Below are positions 49,584-57,799 of a DNA stretch of 64,000 nt, in pieces (within the stretch, counting starts at the first letter, position 1; every line of letters begins with the position of its first letter). A program made the translations under genes and the position numbers. The DNA lies in NCBI GenBank assembly GCA_947165685.1, contig CAMVBK010000004.1:53113-117112 (forward strand), in the 5' to 3' direction. Source of the stretch: F23-D06 sp947165685. GTDB lineage: Bacteria; Bacteroidota; Bacteroidia; Bacteroidales; WCHB1-69. A model generated the notes under the pieces. That model did no database searches. It was not told the origin of the DNA and worked only from the letters and a program-made list of their open reading frames with translations.

Positions 49584-49591
49584 TAATTTTG
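49584..49591 (+). promoter_or_regulatory. -7 promoter element for the MNT/HEPN pair
   Basis: TAATTTTG, 15 bp upstream of the ATG at 49607 (21 bp before the alternative ATG at 49613). Confidence 0.6.
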
Positions 49592-49606
49592 CGGGGTTGA
49601 ATTTAT

Positions 49607-49927
49607 ATGGATATGAAAAATGTTTTGTCTGACATAAAACATCTTGCCCTATCGGTGGTTCCCGCAGGGGGCGCGGCATGGCTGTACGGGTCGCGCGCAC
49701 GCGGGACAGCTCATCGCCATTCCGACTGGGATGTTCTGCTCATCTTGCGGAAAGACACGCTTACCCAAGCCGATTACGACACCGTGAGCTATCCTTTTGT
49801 GCTGCTTGGATGCGAATTGGGCGAGGAAATCAATCCTATCCTTTATACGGAAAAAGAATGGGAATCATATCAGGCAACCCCATTTTATGAAAATGTCCAG
49901 CACGATGCTATTAATCTATTGTCATGA
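49607..49927 (+). CDS. Minimal nucleotidyltransferase (MNT) antitoxin
   Basis: 106 residues of the polymerase-beta-like nucleotidyltransferase fold. The active site LYGSRARGTAHRHSDWDVLLI has Gly-Ser and the two metal-binding Asp (Asp40, Asp42). In MNT/HEPN pairs of the MntA/HepT kind the MNT protein AMPylates and neutralises the HEPN toxin. Its stop region overlaps the next start by 4 bp (ATGA). An ATG at 49613 would also fit. Confidence 0.88.
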   Translation: MDMKNVLSDIKHLALSVVPAGGAAWLYGSRARGTAHRHSDWDVLLILRKDTLTQADYDTVSYPFVLLGCELGEEINPILYTEKEWESYQATPFYENVQHDAINLLS

Positions 49928-50316
49928 ATCAGGAGGAGAAACAATTGTTAATTAACCGGCAGGTTGAGAAATCGCATCACTTTATCCGGCAATCAGAAGA
50001 GATGATGACGTTAGGCCACAGTGATTTGGCCGTCAACCGTTACTATTATGCTTGCTTCCACATTGTGCAAGCGTTGTTTTTGCAAAAAGGTATATCCGTC
50101 CGCACCCATTCCGGAATGATTTCGCAGTTCAGCCAGCATTTCGTGAAAACGGGCATCGTCTCTTTGGAAGACGGCAGTTTGCTTGCCCGATTATTCCAAC
50201 TCCGGCAGAAAGCGGACTACAATTGCGCGTACGATGTTACGGAAGATGAAGCAAAAAGTCTGGAGGAACCGACGCATCGTTTTGTGGAGAAAATTGTTGA
50301 ACTTATTGAGAAATAG
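49924..50316 (+). CDS. HEPN-domain protein, putative toxin of the MNT/HEPN pair
   Basis: 130 residues, all helical: QVEKSHHFIRQSEEMM, DLAVNRYYYACFHIVQALFLQKGI, THSGMISQFSQHFV and ARLFQLRQKADYNCAYDV. This is the PF05168-type HEPN with the RxxADY motif rather than the Rx4-6H RNase motif. So RNase activity of this protein is uncertain. The 4-bp overlap with the nucleotidyltransferase gene is the usual arrangement for toxin-antitoxin pairs. Confidence 0.85.
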   Translation: MNQEEKQLLINRQVEKSHHFIRQSEEMMTLGHSDLAVNRYYYACFHIVQALFLQKGISVRTHSGMISQFSQHFVKTGIVSLEDGSLLARLFQLRQKADYNCAYDVTEDEAKSLEEPTHRFVEKIVELIEK

Positions 50317-50711
50317 ATATTATCGTATATTAGATAATAGGTATTAACGAAAAAGCAACGAACAAAAGAAACAGACTAAAAGACCATATATATTATAGAT
50401 AGCTTGTGGCTATCCTTGAACGTCAAATTGAAGTATTAACAAAAAGAGATAATTATAGAAAGAAAAGTAAACTAACATATTATTAATCATAGCGTTTGCT
50501 ATTTGTTCCGACCAATCTGAAACGTGGAAAATTTCAAATTGAATTTTGAGGAAGACAAATTGCAGATGCTCGCGTATAGGCGGGCATTTTAGTCTTTCCT
50601 CAAAAGGTAATTTCCACGACCTCAGATTGGAGACGAGATTGCTCGCCTCTTTTATTGTTTGGGTCGTGGAATGGAGGAATCGGTGGCATAACGCGCAAAT
50701 AGCAAACAATT
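50317..50711. other. 395 bp without genes: hairpins and a long palindrome
   Basis: Left part holds two small hairpins (ATATTATC/GATAATA at 50317-50339; GATAGC/GCTATC at 50398-50414). The right part is the nested palindrome at 50494-50707. No supported reading frame. Confidence 0.7.
50494..50707. repeat. 214-bp nested palindrome (possible structured RNA or MITE)
   Basis: Paired segments from outside in: GTTTGCTATTTG (50494-50505) with CAAATAGCAAAC (50696-50707); CCAATCTGA (50512-50520) with TCAGATTGG (50622-50630); CGTGGAAAATT (50523-50533) with AATTTCCACG (50609-50618); TTTTGAGGAAGAC (50544-50556) with GTCTTTCCTCAAAA (50592-50605); ATGCTCGC (50566-50573) with GCGGGCAT (50580-50587). A side hairpin lies at 50629-50650. 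The right end is 4 bp from the methyltransferase ATG. Confidence 0.85.
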
Positions 50712-51794
50712 ATGCCAAAAGAGATTCAAAAAGATTTCATTTATCAAGGCGATTGCCTTGACATCATGAGAACATTCCCCGACAAATCGGTGGATCTGAT
50801 TTTTGCAGACCCGCCGTATAATATGCAGACAGAGGGGGAACTGCTGCGCACAGACGGAACCGCATTCGATGGGGTTTCTGACAAATGGGATAAATTCAGC
50901 AGTTTGCAAGATTATGACGCGTTTTCCAAGAAATGGCTTACTGAATGTCGTCGTGTTTTAAAGAATGACGGGGCAATTTGGGTGATCGGCTCTTTTCAAA
51001 ACATCTTCCGTTTGGGTTACATCATGCAAGATCTTGGTTTTTGGATTTTAAATGATGTGATTTGGTCAAAGCCAAACGCTGTTCCCAATTTCGGAGGAAC
51101 CCGCTTTCAGAATTCTCACGAAACGCTCATCTGGTGCGCAAAGAGCAAAGGAGCCAAATACCATTTCAATTACAAAACTATGAAACATCTCAACGGAGAT
51201 AAACAGATGAAAAGCGTATGGGATATTGGCATTTGCATCGGAAGTGAACGGCTGAAAGACAGTGACGGTAAAAAAATCCATTCTACACAAAAACCAGAAC
51301 ACTTACTGTACAATATTATTCTTTCATCTACCCAAAAGGAAGATTTGGTATTGGATCCTTTTTTCGGCACCGGGACAACCGGGACTGTCGCAAAACGATT
51401 AGGCCGGCATTTTGTTGGCATTGAAAGAGAAGCAGCTTACATAGAAGCAGCAAAAAAACGAATAAATAGTGTCCAATTGGAATTTTCAGATTTGATAGAC
51501 AATGTCTTTGATGTCAAACCTCCCCGTTTTTCAATAAAACAATTGGTTCAGTTTGGATATTTGTCAGTTGGCCAAAAGTTATTCAGTAAGGATAAACGAT
51601 ATTATGCTGAAATCTGCGAGGATGGGAATGTTTTTGACGGAGAAACAAAAGCCTCCATCCATAAAATGTCTGCCAAATACTTGAACCGAAGCAACAACAA
51701 TGGGTGGGACTACTTTTGGTGTGAATATAATGGCGAATTTGTCACCATAGACTCATTGCGCTATCTCGCTAAAGAGAAAGGAGGCGTCCTGTGA
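50712..51794 (+). CDS. Type II DNA adenine methyltransferase, beta class (HinfI/CcrM-like)
   Basis: 360 residues. The catalytic motif IV comes first (LIFADPPYN, residues 30-37) and the SAM motif later (DPFFGTGTTGTVAKRLGRHFVGIE, from residue 215), the order of beta-class amino-methyltransferases. A C-terminal ~90-residue domain (ASIHKMSAKYLN region) is like the extra domain of HinfI/CcrM-type enzymes, which methylate adenine in GANTC; this specificity is a family-based guess. It overlaps the restriction gene by 4 bp (start of that gene inside its end) and begins 4 bp behind a long palindrome that could control it. Confidence 0.92.
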   Translation: MPKEIQKDFIYQGDCLDIMRTFPDKSVDLIFADPPYNMQTEGELLRTDGTAFDGVSDKWDKFSSLQDYDAFSKKWLTECRRVLKNDGAIWVIGSFQNIFRLGYIMQDLGFWILNDVIWSKPNAVPNFGGTRFQNSHETLIWCAKSKGAKYHFNYKTMKHLNGDKQMKSVWDIGICIGSERLKDSDGKKIHSTQKPEHLLYNIILSSTQKEDLVLDPFFGTGTTGTVAKRLGRHFVGIEREAAYIEAAKKRINSVQLEFSDLIDNVFDVKPPRFSIKQLVQFGYLSVGQKLFSKDKRYYAEICEDGNVFDGETKASIHKMSAKYLNRSNNNGWDYFWCEYNGEFVTIDSLRYLAKEKGGVL

Positions 51795-52654
51795 TTCTTA
51801 ACTACGAGTACTTCAAAGCAAGTTTGAACAGCAAATTATTTGAAGACAGCTATAGCGACTTGTTGCGAAAAATTGCCGAAAATCCTGAACGGTACATCGG
51901 GATTTTCCGTCCAACAAAACCCAAGACCAAACTGATTCAGAACATCACGCAATCGCATGAAATTCGTTTTGGCGATGCTTTGGAATTCATCTTTGAACGT
52001 TACTTTGAAGCAAGTGGATTTCAACTACATACAAAGCGATTCAGAACATTGGATGATACAGAATTGAGTATTGACCAGCTGTTCAGCAATGGGAATGTCC
52101 TCTATATGATTGAGCAAAAAGTCAGAGATGACCATGACAGTACAAAAAAGGTCGGGCAGTTCGATAATTTCGAGAACAAATATTTTGCATTGTCACAACG
52201 GTATCCGAATTACGAGATTCGTCCGTTCATGTGGTTTATTGATGACTCATTGGAGAAAAACCGAAGATACTATTTGAACAGGATGCAAAGTATGTCAAGT
52301 GATTATGGATGTCAGCCTAAATTGTTTTACGGAGAGCAGCTTTTCTCACAAGTTGATGATTTTAATATTGAAATTTGGCGTGAGACGCTGGACTATCTGG
52401 AACAATGGAAAGCCACTCTCCCGGATATGCCGGAAATCAATTTTGACAATAATGCCGAAGTGGTTTTTGAGGAAGTAAAGGATTTGCCACCTATCATCTA
52501 TCGGAAACTCCTAAACAATTTGGAAGTCAGAAGGCAGATCTTCCCCATTATCTTTCCCAACAATACGGTCTTGGGTATGTTGTGCGATTATTTCTTCTCA
52601 AAAAGTGAACACATATATCAGACTTTGGCAGAACTAATCGTTGTTCGGGTTTAG
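51791..52654 (+). CDS. Type II restriction endonuclease (HinfI/HpyAIV-like)
   Basis: 287 residues, partner of the methyltransferase. A PD-(D/E)XK site is visible: SIDQLF (Asp95) and YMIEQKVRDDHDSTKK (Glu108, Lys110), a block I associate with HinfI-like enzymes cutting GANTC. The N-terminus FKASLNSKLFEDSYSDLLRKIAENPERYIGIFRPTKPK is also of that type. The start ATG/GTG overlaps the methyltransferase stop (GTGATT at 51791). After the TAG at 52652-52654 the same frame stays open for 26 more codons (NQFSAVVHNDYEDFADKVV...), so either the family ends here or a nonsense codon cut off the tail. Confidence 0.85.
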   Translation: MILNYEYFKASLNSKLFEDSYSDLLRKIAENPERYIGIFRPTKPKTKLIQNITQSHEIRFGDALEFIFERYFEASGFQLHTKRFRTLDDTELSIDQLFSNGNVLYMIEQKVRDDHDSTKKVGQFDNFENKYFALSQRYPNYEIRPFMWFIDDSLEKNRRYYLNRMQSMSSDYGCQPKLFYGEQLFSQVDDFNIEIWRETLDYLEQWKATLPDMPEINFDNNAEVVFEEVKDLPPIIYRKLLNNLEVRRQIFPIIFPNNTVLGMLCDYFFSKSEHIYQTLAELIVVRV

Positions 52655-52799
52655 AATCAATTCTCCGCTGTCGTCCACAACGACTACGAGGATTTTGCAG
52701 ACAAGGTGGTGCATTACATACGGTTTTTGTAGAAGAAAATATAGTCGTTGCAGAATGGAGTACAAAAACGAGTACAACATAATAGCAATATCATCAAGT

Positions 52800-52829
52800 T
52801 ACAAGAAACTGATCAAAGGGAAATAATAT
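52800..52829 (+). repeat. Possible third copy of the oxidoreductase gene tail
   Basis: Reads Tyr-Lys-Lys-Leu-Ile-Lys-Gly-Lys-stop; the duplicated tail at 49433-49462 reads Tyr-Lys-Lys-Leu-Ser-Glu-Gly-Lys-stop. 25 of 30 bases agree, with the last 14 identical. Short enough that chance cannot be excluded. Confidence 0.4.
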
Positions 52830-52847
52830 TTAATTCCCAATAATTCA

Positions 52848-52884
52848 AAGGGGCAACGGGTGTTTCACCTGTTGCCCCTTTTTT
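52848..52884 (+). terminator. Rho-independent terminator after the restriction gene
   Basis: AAGGGGCAACGGGTG pairs with CACCTGTTGCCCCTT around TTT, followed by six T. Confidence 0.92.
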
Positions 52885-53003
52885 ATTTTTATGATTTGAT
52901 ATTATTAGTTGTAGTATTTGTAAAGAAATGTTAGACTAGTTTATCGAATTGGAAGTACGATGATACAGACACAATTCGAGTTGTTTCCTCAAACCAAACG
53001 AAA

Positions 53004-53039
53004 ATTCCCCGAAAAATTATTGCGAATCTCTCGGGGAAT
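53004..53039 (-). terminator. Candidate terminator of the large leftward operon
   Basis: ATTCCCCGA (53004-53012) and TCGGGGAAT (53031-53039) pair perfectly; on the minus strand TTTTC follows. It lies about 100 bp behind the PIN-gene stop. Confidence 0.55.
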
Positions 53040-53136
53040 ACCTACTTTGCTCCGAAATAGCGATAAAACGTACTTTTTATAAATGGACTATAAAAAGAAA
53101 ACCGCCACCTTCAAGTAGAATATTTCTTATTAGTCT

Positions 53137-54198
53137 TTAAATTGAATTATCTGGATGATAAAAGACGAGATTGTCTTCCTTATTCACTACATCAAAGATT
53201 TCTTTTGCTTTTTCATCACATACAAAAGTCACTATATTATTGCCACCATTCGGCTCAAAAGGAACATTTATAGGCTTGCCACAATGGTACAACTGCGACT
53301 TTGGGTGTGGACAATAAACAAATGACAACGACTTTGATAGGATCACCATATACAGCTCTTTATTTTCCAGCTTTACTTCACTTTTTACAGCTATCATATT
53401 GTTCGGTGCACCAGTGCTGTTTTTGAGAACCACCTTCCCTATGTAGCTATCCTTGTAGGTATCCATCATGCAACTTTTAACATATCGAACTGCCAGCTCA
53501 TCCACATCATCTATCTTTTCCCTTAAACTTTTTGTTCCCCCGGTATACCCGGGAATACTGTTTCCAATGCTCTTAATATGTTCAATAGTCGGCGTATTAC
53601 TCGTGTTAAATACACTTTCTATTTCATTTTTTGATTCAACAGCCCAATCATAGAAATCTTTGTCGCCTGTCAACAATACCACCCGTTCAGAAACCTCTTC
53701 TATGCTGCTTTTGTAAACAGATGAGACCAACACAAGACTGTCTTCCCTCGAAATTTTTGTCGAAAGGCAAACCCCTTTCATTGGTTTAAGCAATTTATCA
53801 TTGAAACCATTTTCAAAAGAGATTCCAAAGTCATTCGTTATCCGCTCAATATCTTCATTCACTTTATTCTTTACGGCCTCCGCCAGATCTCCCTTGTATT
53901 CATAATCTGGGATTGCATATCGTTTGTTGTATTTAATAAAGGACGAGATATTTATGAACTTCCCATCTTTTTTCGAACGGTCTAAAACCTCATGAAAATA
54001 ATTCTCTTTCTTTCGCACCTCAAACAATTCAGCTAACACATATTCCGATGAATACAATTGCACGACTGGCATTTCTTTTAACGCCTTTATAAAAGCGGTC
54101 AAAGCGGGGTATGTATTATCCACCAAATAACACAAAATATTAGTGTCCAAAAAGAAGTTAATCTTGAACTTCTCCAATTGTGCAGACCATGTTTCCAT
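53137..54198 (-). CDS. PIN-domain nuclease
   Basis: 353 residues. The PIN fold occupies about residues 12-190 with the expected acidic site: INFFLDTNILCYLV (Asp18), YVLAELFEVRKKE (Glu57), ISREDSLVLVSSVY (Asp153) and VVLLTGDKDFYDWA (Asp179 and Asp181). A large insertion sits between Glu57 and Asp153, and the C-terminal ~160 residues are an extra domain of unknown type. It is much longer than VapC toxins (about 130 residues), so a stand-alone RNase toxin is less likely than an effector nuclease. The gene starts 2 bp behind the AAA+ gene as last gene of a six-gene run. Confidence 0.85.
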   Translation of the reverse strand: METWSAQLEKFKINFFLDTNILCYLVDNTYPALTAFIKALKEMPVVQLYSSEYVLAELFEVRKKENYFHEVLDRSKKDGKFINISSFIKYNKRYAIPDYEYKGDLAEAVKNKVNEDIERITNDFGISFENGFNDKLLKPMKGVCLSTKISREDSLVLVSSVYKSSIEEVSERVVLLTGDKDFYDWAVESKNEIESVFNTSNTPTIEHIKSIGNSIPGYTGGTKSLREKIDDVDELAVRYVKSCMMDTYKDSYIGKVVLKNSTGAPNNMIAVKSEVKLENKELYMVILSKSLSFVYCPHPKSQLYHCGKPINVPFEPNGGNNIVTFVCDEKAKEIFDVVNKEDNLVFYHPDNSI

Positions 54199-54200
54199 AA

Positions 54201-55499
54201 TCAGAATGTTGGGATGTTGGATTCAACAAAAGCCTTGTCCATGATATTCACGTTGGCATCAGCAGCACTTTCAAACAGCACAAAAACAGCTTTCAGCACA
54301 CGGCGTACGTTGCCATCGCAAGTGCTGTTGATATATTCAATCGCTTCGTCGGTAAATGGAAATTCTTGCTTAAAATCAGCAAGATTCAAGTAGCTTTCAA
54401 TCACCTTGCGAGCCTCAGCTGTGTTCAAGTTGTTAATATCGAGCCTTCTGATGGTAATACGGTCGGCAAGAGGCGGCGACAACAACGTCAATCTTTCCAA
54501 TGCCTTTGGATTCATCGCAAAAAGCAGACACCACTCGCGATGCTTGTCAAGTAAGGTACGCAGATTGTGTATATAGTTGTCTAATTGCGCTTTCGACAAA
54601 CGCCCCGCCGTCAAATCCTCAAACTCATCAACCAGAATGAATACGTGAGTATAGCCTTCACGTTTCAAAAGTTTCACTATATACTTGACTACATCAGCTT
54701 CCTTGCCTGCAATCTGACGTAAATTTCCACTGGTCAAAGCCTCCCATGTCTTGTTGATGCCAAAGTCCGAAGAGATAAACTCAAAGAAATAGTAGGCCAC
54801 AGTCGGGTCCTTGGTGTCTTCGTTCAGTATTTGCTGCACGATTCCACTGAGCAATTCATCAAAACGGTGTTTCTTCTGCCCTGGCAACGAGCGCAAAAAC
54901 GAGTCGAGAAACTGCTTATAACTTACCGTATTGGCATCGCTATACGGACTGATCGAATCCTTAATCTCATCAAATAAAACGACAGTCGAAGGCTCGTAGG
55001 GTTTCAGCTGAGTTTTGATTTCAACGCTGTTCCTAATCTCATTGATGATATGGTTCCACACATACTTGCGTGTATTCTCCTCGCCTATCTTTGCTATCAG
55101 CGTACCCATAAACTCCAGAATTGAGCCCCCTGGATTGTCAATATAGATGGTGTAGGGTTTCAGATAGACCTGACTGTCGCGTATCTCGTTAAGTTTTGAT
55201 TTGGCATACATCAGCAGCTGTGTCTTGCCGCTTCCATAGTCGCCCACGATAGTGGCACTGATAAATTGGTCATCCTCCTCCACCTCGTTGGGCACCAGTG
55301 CGTTGGCGATAAACTGGTTGATACCATTGAATAATTCGGTGTCGAGTGGACGTAATTTGCGGTTGTTTTCATCACTTCCATTGATATTCGAAGTGCCCGA
55401 CCTTGGAAAAGGATTGAAAGTAATCCCCCACTGTTCATACTTGTTGGTTGCGGGCTGAAGACCAAGTATGCCTTCAAGTCCAGTTAACTCTTCATTCAT
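54201..55499 (-). CDS. AAA+ ATPase (ORC/Cdc6-like)
   Basis: 432 residues. Walker A ATIVGDYGSGKTQLLMYAK (Gly86-Thr93), Walker B HVFILVDEFEDLTAG (Asp291-Glu292), a sensor region CLLFAMNPKALERL and a sensor-2/Arg region PPLADRITIRRLDI, then a C-terminal winged-helix-like part (DEAIEYINSTCDGNVRRVLKAVFVLF). The order is that of the ORC/Cdc6/AAA_16 group. All ATPase residues look intact. It overlaps the upstream 345-residue gene by 8 bp and precedes the PIN gene by 2 bp, so the proteins are probably made together; the ATPase could control the PIN nuclease. Confidence 0.85.
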   Translation of the reverse strand: MNEELTGLEGILGLQPATNKYEQWGITFNPFPRSGTSNINGSDENNRKLRPLDTELFNGINQFIANALVPNEVEEDDQFISATIVGDYGSGKTQLLMYAKSKLNEIRDSQVYLKPYTIYIDNPGGSILEFMGTLIAKIGEENTRKYVWNHIINEIRNSVEIKTQLKPYEPSTVVLFDEIKDSISPYSDANTVSYKQFLDSFLRSLPGQKKHRFDELLSGIVQQILNEDTKDPTVAYYFFEFISSDFGINKTWEALTSGNLRQIAGKEADVVKYIVKLLKREGYTHVFILVDEFEDLTAGRLSKAQLDNYIHNLRTLLDKHREWCLLFAMNPKALERLTLLSPPLADRITIRRLDINNLNTAEARKVIESYLNLADFKQEFPFTDEAIEYINSTCDGNVRRVLKAVFVLFESAADANVNIMDKAFVESNIPTF

Positions 55500-56529
55500 A
55501 TCTCCGTAATTTTATATGCGAAACGAAACTACCTTTATACTTTGGGTACAATATCCTGTCGTTTCTGTTCAATTCTGTCTCTTTAATAAATATCTCGGAT
55601 GTCCTGATAAGCGACACATTGTCGCTGTTAGCCAAATAATAGTCAATCACAGCCTGTTGGGCAATGCCAATTGAACTCCGAAACTGGAAACAAATTTCCA
55701 TTACCAATTCTGAAATATCAACCATCAATTGCCTTTTAAACTTATTTGAAAGAACTTCCGCCACATCAATCCTTGCACCAGGGTTAATGAAATAGCCAGC
55801 GTTAAACGACTTGCCATCAGCAAGCAAATAACCCTGCCGCTTCATATTGATACGCTCCACCAACCCCAACTGACTCGACCATGAGAGGAATGTATCCCAA
55901 AAGCGCATAAAGCTACCCTTAACAACACCTTTGTCATCTGTTGGAAACTTATAAACCAATGCGGGATGAGCAAGTGTGTAGAAAAAAGAATCTATACGGT
56001 TACCCGTCGAGCCAAAGTAATATAGCACCTTGCTTCTCTTGACCAACTGACACTCGGCTAGTGCCAGTTTGCCAGTGATTGTCATATCAGGAGCCACAAA
56101 CAGCGACGAATACTCCTGAAATCTGAAATAATGGAAGAATATTTCACGAAACACCTGAAGATCAGCATCCGACAGCAGAGTGCCCGGCACAACCTCTTCA
56201 AACACCCCTTCTTTGCATCGGAGCGTTTGCTGATCCATCAAGCCAAAATTGATGAGTGCGTTCTTAATCTCAAGTACCCGCCGGCCTTTATCATCCCATG
56301 AACTACGCACAGGCGGTATCACACCCTTGACATATTTGTTTGAAAACTCCGCAACAGTGCCATTTTGACCATTCTTGTAAAAAGCTAAAAAAACATCACG
56401 AATTTCCTGAAACGAATAGACAAACGGTAGCGTCCAACCTTTACCCAACACTGTCTTTGCTTCAGTGTCTGTTATCAGGTTTAACCTCTCCACTCTTGCT
56501 TTCGAAATGTCAACTTTGTATGATGTCAT
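55492..56529 (-). CDS. Unknown 345-residue protein of the MTase-AAA+-PIN set
   Basis: No signal peptide, no membrane span, no recognised catalytic motif. About residues 60-105 (FSNKYVKGVIPPVRSSWDDKGRRVLEIKNALINFGLMD) look like a winged-helix DNA-binding unit, and VERINMKRQGYLLADGKSFN may be a second wing. It starts at the base next to the methyltransferase stop (56530) and overlaps the AAA+ gene by 8 bp. A DNA-recognition role next to a methyltransferase and an ATPase is a reasonable guess only. Confidence 0.7.
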   Translation of the reverse strand: MTSYKVDISKARVERLNLITDTEAKTVLGKGWTLPFVYSFQEIRDVFLAFYKNGQNGTVAEFSNKYVKGVIPPVRSSWDDKGRRVLEIKNALINFGLMDQQTLRCKEGVFEEVVPGTLLSDADLQVFREIFFHYFRFQEYSSLFVAPDMTITGKLALAECQLVKRSKVLYYFGSTGNRIDSFFYTLAHPALVYKFPTDDKGVVKGSFMRFWDTFLSWSSQLGLVERINMKRQGYLLADGKSFNAGYFINPGARIDVAEVLSNKFKRQLMVDISELVMEICFQFRSSIGIAQQAVIDYYLANSDNVSLIRTSEIFIKETELNRNDRILYPKYKGSFVSHIKLRRYE

Positions 56530-57789
56530 TTATTTTAAAATGAGTATGTTTTCCGACAATGATATGTTATGCCTGTTGGATAGTGTTTTCCACTTGTCGC
56601 CACGTGTGCGTATCTTATGGATTGAATATTCACTGAACCCAGCATTCATTGCAATATCACCCAAAATCTGTGTGGTAGCCACATAGATGCCGTATGGAGC
56701 TGAGTCTCCCAGTATCAAATAGGCTTCAGAACCTTCTGCCAACACTCGGCGCATCTCTTTCAGCACCTCATACATGTCTTCGAAATAGTGCATCATTAAG
56801 ATGTGAAAACTTTTCTTGCCTTTTCTCGTCTTAGCATTTTTGATGATACCGTCATACAGTCCAACCAATTCTTTCATGGTGGTGGGATTTTTTTGGGCAA
56901 ACTCCGACTGCAAAAAAACGTCAAGGTCAAAATCAGTTTCTCTGTAATGGGTTGTGGCTCCCGTCACCAATTTATGACGCACCTTCTCTGTGATATCGTT
57001 CCAGTTGCTGGTCATTTCAAAAAAGTGTGAATGCACCTTGGAAACTTCGCCATAATCCAGGTTGTTTAGATAAGGTGGAGATGTAATACAGAGACCGCAC
57101 GAGGCATCGGCTATGTTGGGGTTCTTCTGTCTTGAATCCCAAGTGAATACCGTGGCCAATCTGTCAAGATGGGGCATTTTCTTGATGTCTTCAAGCATCT
57201 GAGCGGATATCTTCTGGAACTTATCCAAAGCATAACCAGAGTCTACCAAAAACTTTGAGCGGGAAATGTATGGTACGGCTATGGGATGTATTGCCGACTT
57301 ATGAAGTGTTTGGCACAACGCCATATTGAAAAAAAGGCGTAGTTCCACGTTGTCAATTTCATGAATGCCATCTCTGATACTGTAGAGTTCCCGTAACGAT
57401 GGGTTATCATAGAGCGTAACCAGCAATGGATGGAATTTGTCTGCGGTTTCTTGTTTGTCTTTATTGCTTACTACGTATTGGTTAATGTTCTGAATAGCTG
57501 TCTTGTAATCAGCCTCCTTAATAGTCCAGTTGAGTTTGGCATTTATCACGTTACACATCAACTCCTGACTCTCGTTACCCACCGAGCGGAATCCAAGTTT
57601 TTGGCATTCCACCAAGGTAGTGCCACAACCTGCAAAAGGCTCATACACCACGGTGTTCTCTGGCTGATAACCATCCAAAATGATATCCACAAACTTATAA
57701 GAGAAGCCAGCCGTGAACTTATACCAGTTGTGCACGGGGCTACTCATATTGTCCTTAGCGGACCCGATGTTTGCGTCTAAGATATTCAT
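56530..57789 (-). CDS. DNA amino-methyltransferase (SPPY type)
   Basis: 419 residues. SAM motif I VVYEPFAGCGTTLVECQKLG (from about residue 48) precedes the catalytic motif IV CITSPPYLNNLDYGEV (Ser-Pro-Pro-Tyr at 237-240), with about 180 residues between, the alpha-class order in which the target-recognition part lies in the middle. SPPY is frequent in N4-cytosine enzymes but also occurs in N6-adenine enzymes. The N-terminus SPVHNWYKFTAGFSYKFVD is a conserved opening in this kind of methylase. No cognate restriction enzyme follows directly; instead an unknown protein, an AAA+ ATPase and a PIN nuclease do. It starts 10 bp behind the PtuB-like gene. Confidence 0.88.
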   Translation of the reverse strand: MNILDANIGSAKDNMSSPVHNWYKFTAGFSYKFVDIILDGYQPENTVVYEPFAGCGTTLVECQKLGFRSVGNESQELMCNVINAKLNWTIKEADYKTAIQNINQYVVSNKDKQETADKFHPLLVTLYDNPSLRELYSIRDGIHEIDNVELRLFFNMALCQTLHKSAIHPIAVPYISRSKFLVDSGYALDKFQKISAQMLEDIKKMPHLDRLATVFTWDSRQKNPNIADASCGLCITSPPYLNNLDYGEVSKVHSHFFEMTSNWNDITEKVRHKLVTGATTHYRETDFDLDVFLQSEFAQKNPTTMKELVGLYDGIIKNAKTRKGKKSFHILMMHYFEDMYEVLKEMRRVLAEGSEAYLILGDSAPYGIYVATTQILGDIAMNAGFSEYSIHKIRTRGDKWKTLSNRHNISLSENILILK

Positions 57790-57799
57790 TTTGCCTTTT

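Larger units (their letters stand above)
52655..53136. other. 482 bp without firm genes: remnants and terminators
   Basis: Contains the open tail after the restriction gene (52655-52732), a 30-bp echo of the oxidoreductase 3' end (52800-52829), a terminator (52848-52884), a possible 40-codon frame (52960-53082, MIQTQFELFPQTKRKFPE...) without recognised relatives, and an inverted repeat (53004-53039). Nothing else was recognised. Confidence 0.6.

Noticed and set aside
50410..50709. 99-codon minus-strand frame across the long palindrome
   Set aside because: It reads through the paired arms, so its sequence is dictated by the palindrome; no family resemblance and no promoter.
53137..54198. Simple VapC-type toxin
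   Set aside because: The protein is 353 residues with a large insertion and an extra C-terminal domain, no VapB-like antitoxin gene is adjacent, and it is the last gene of a long operon.
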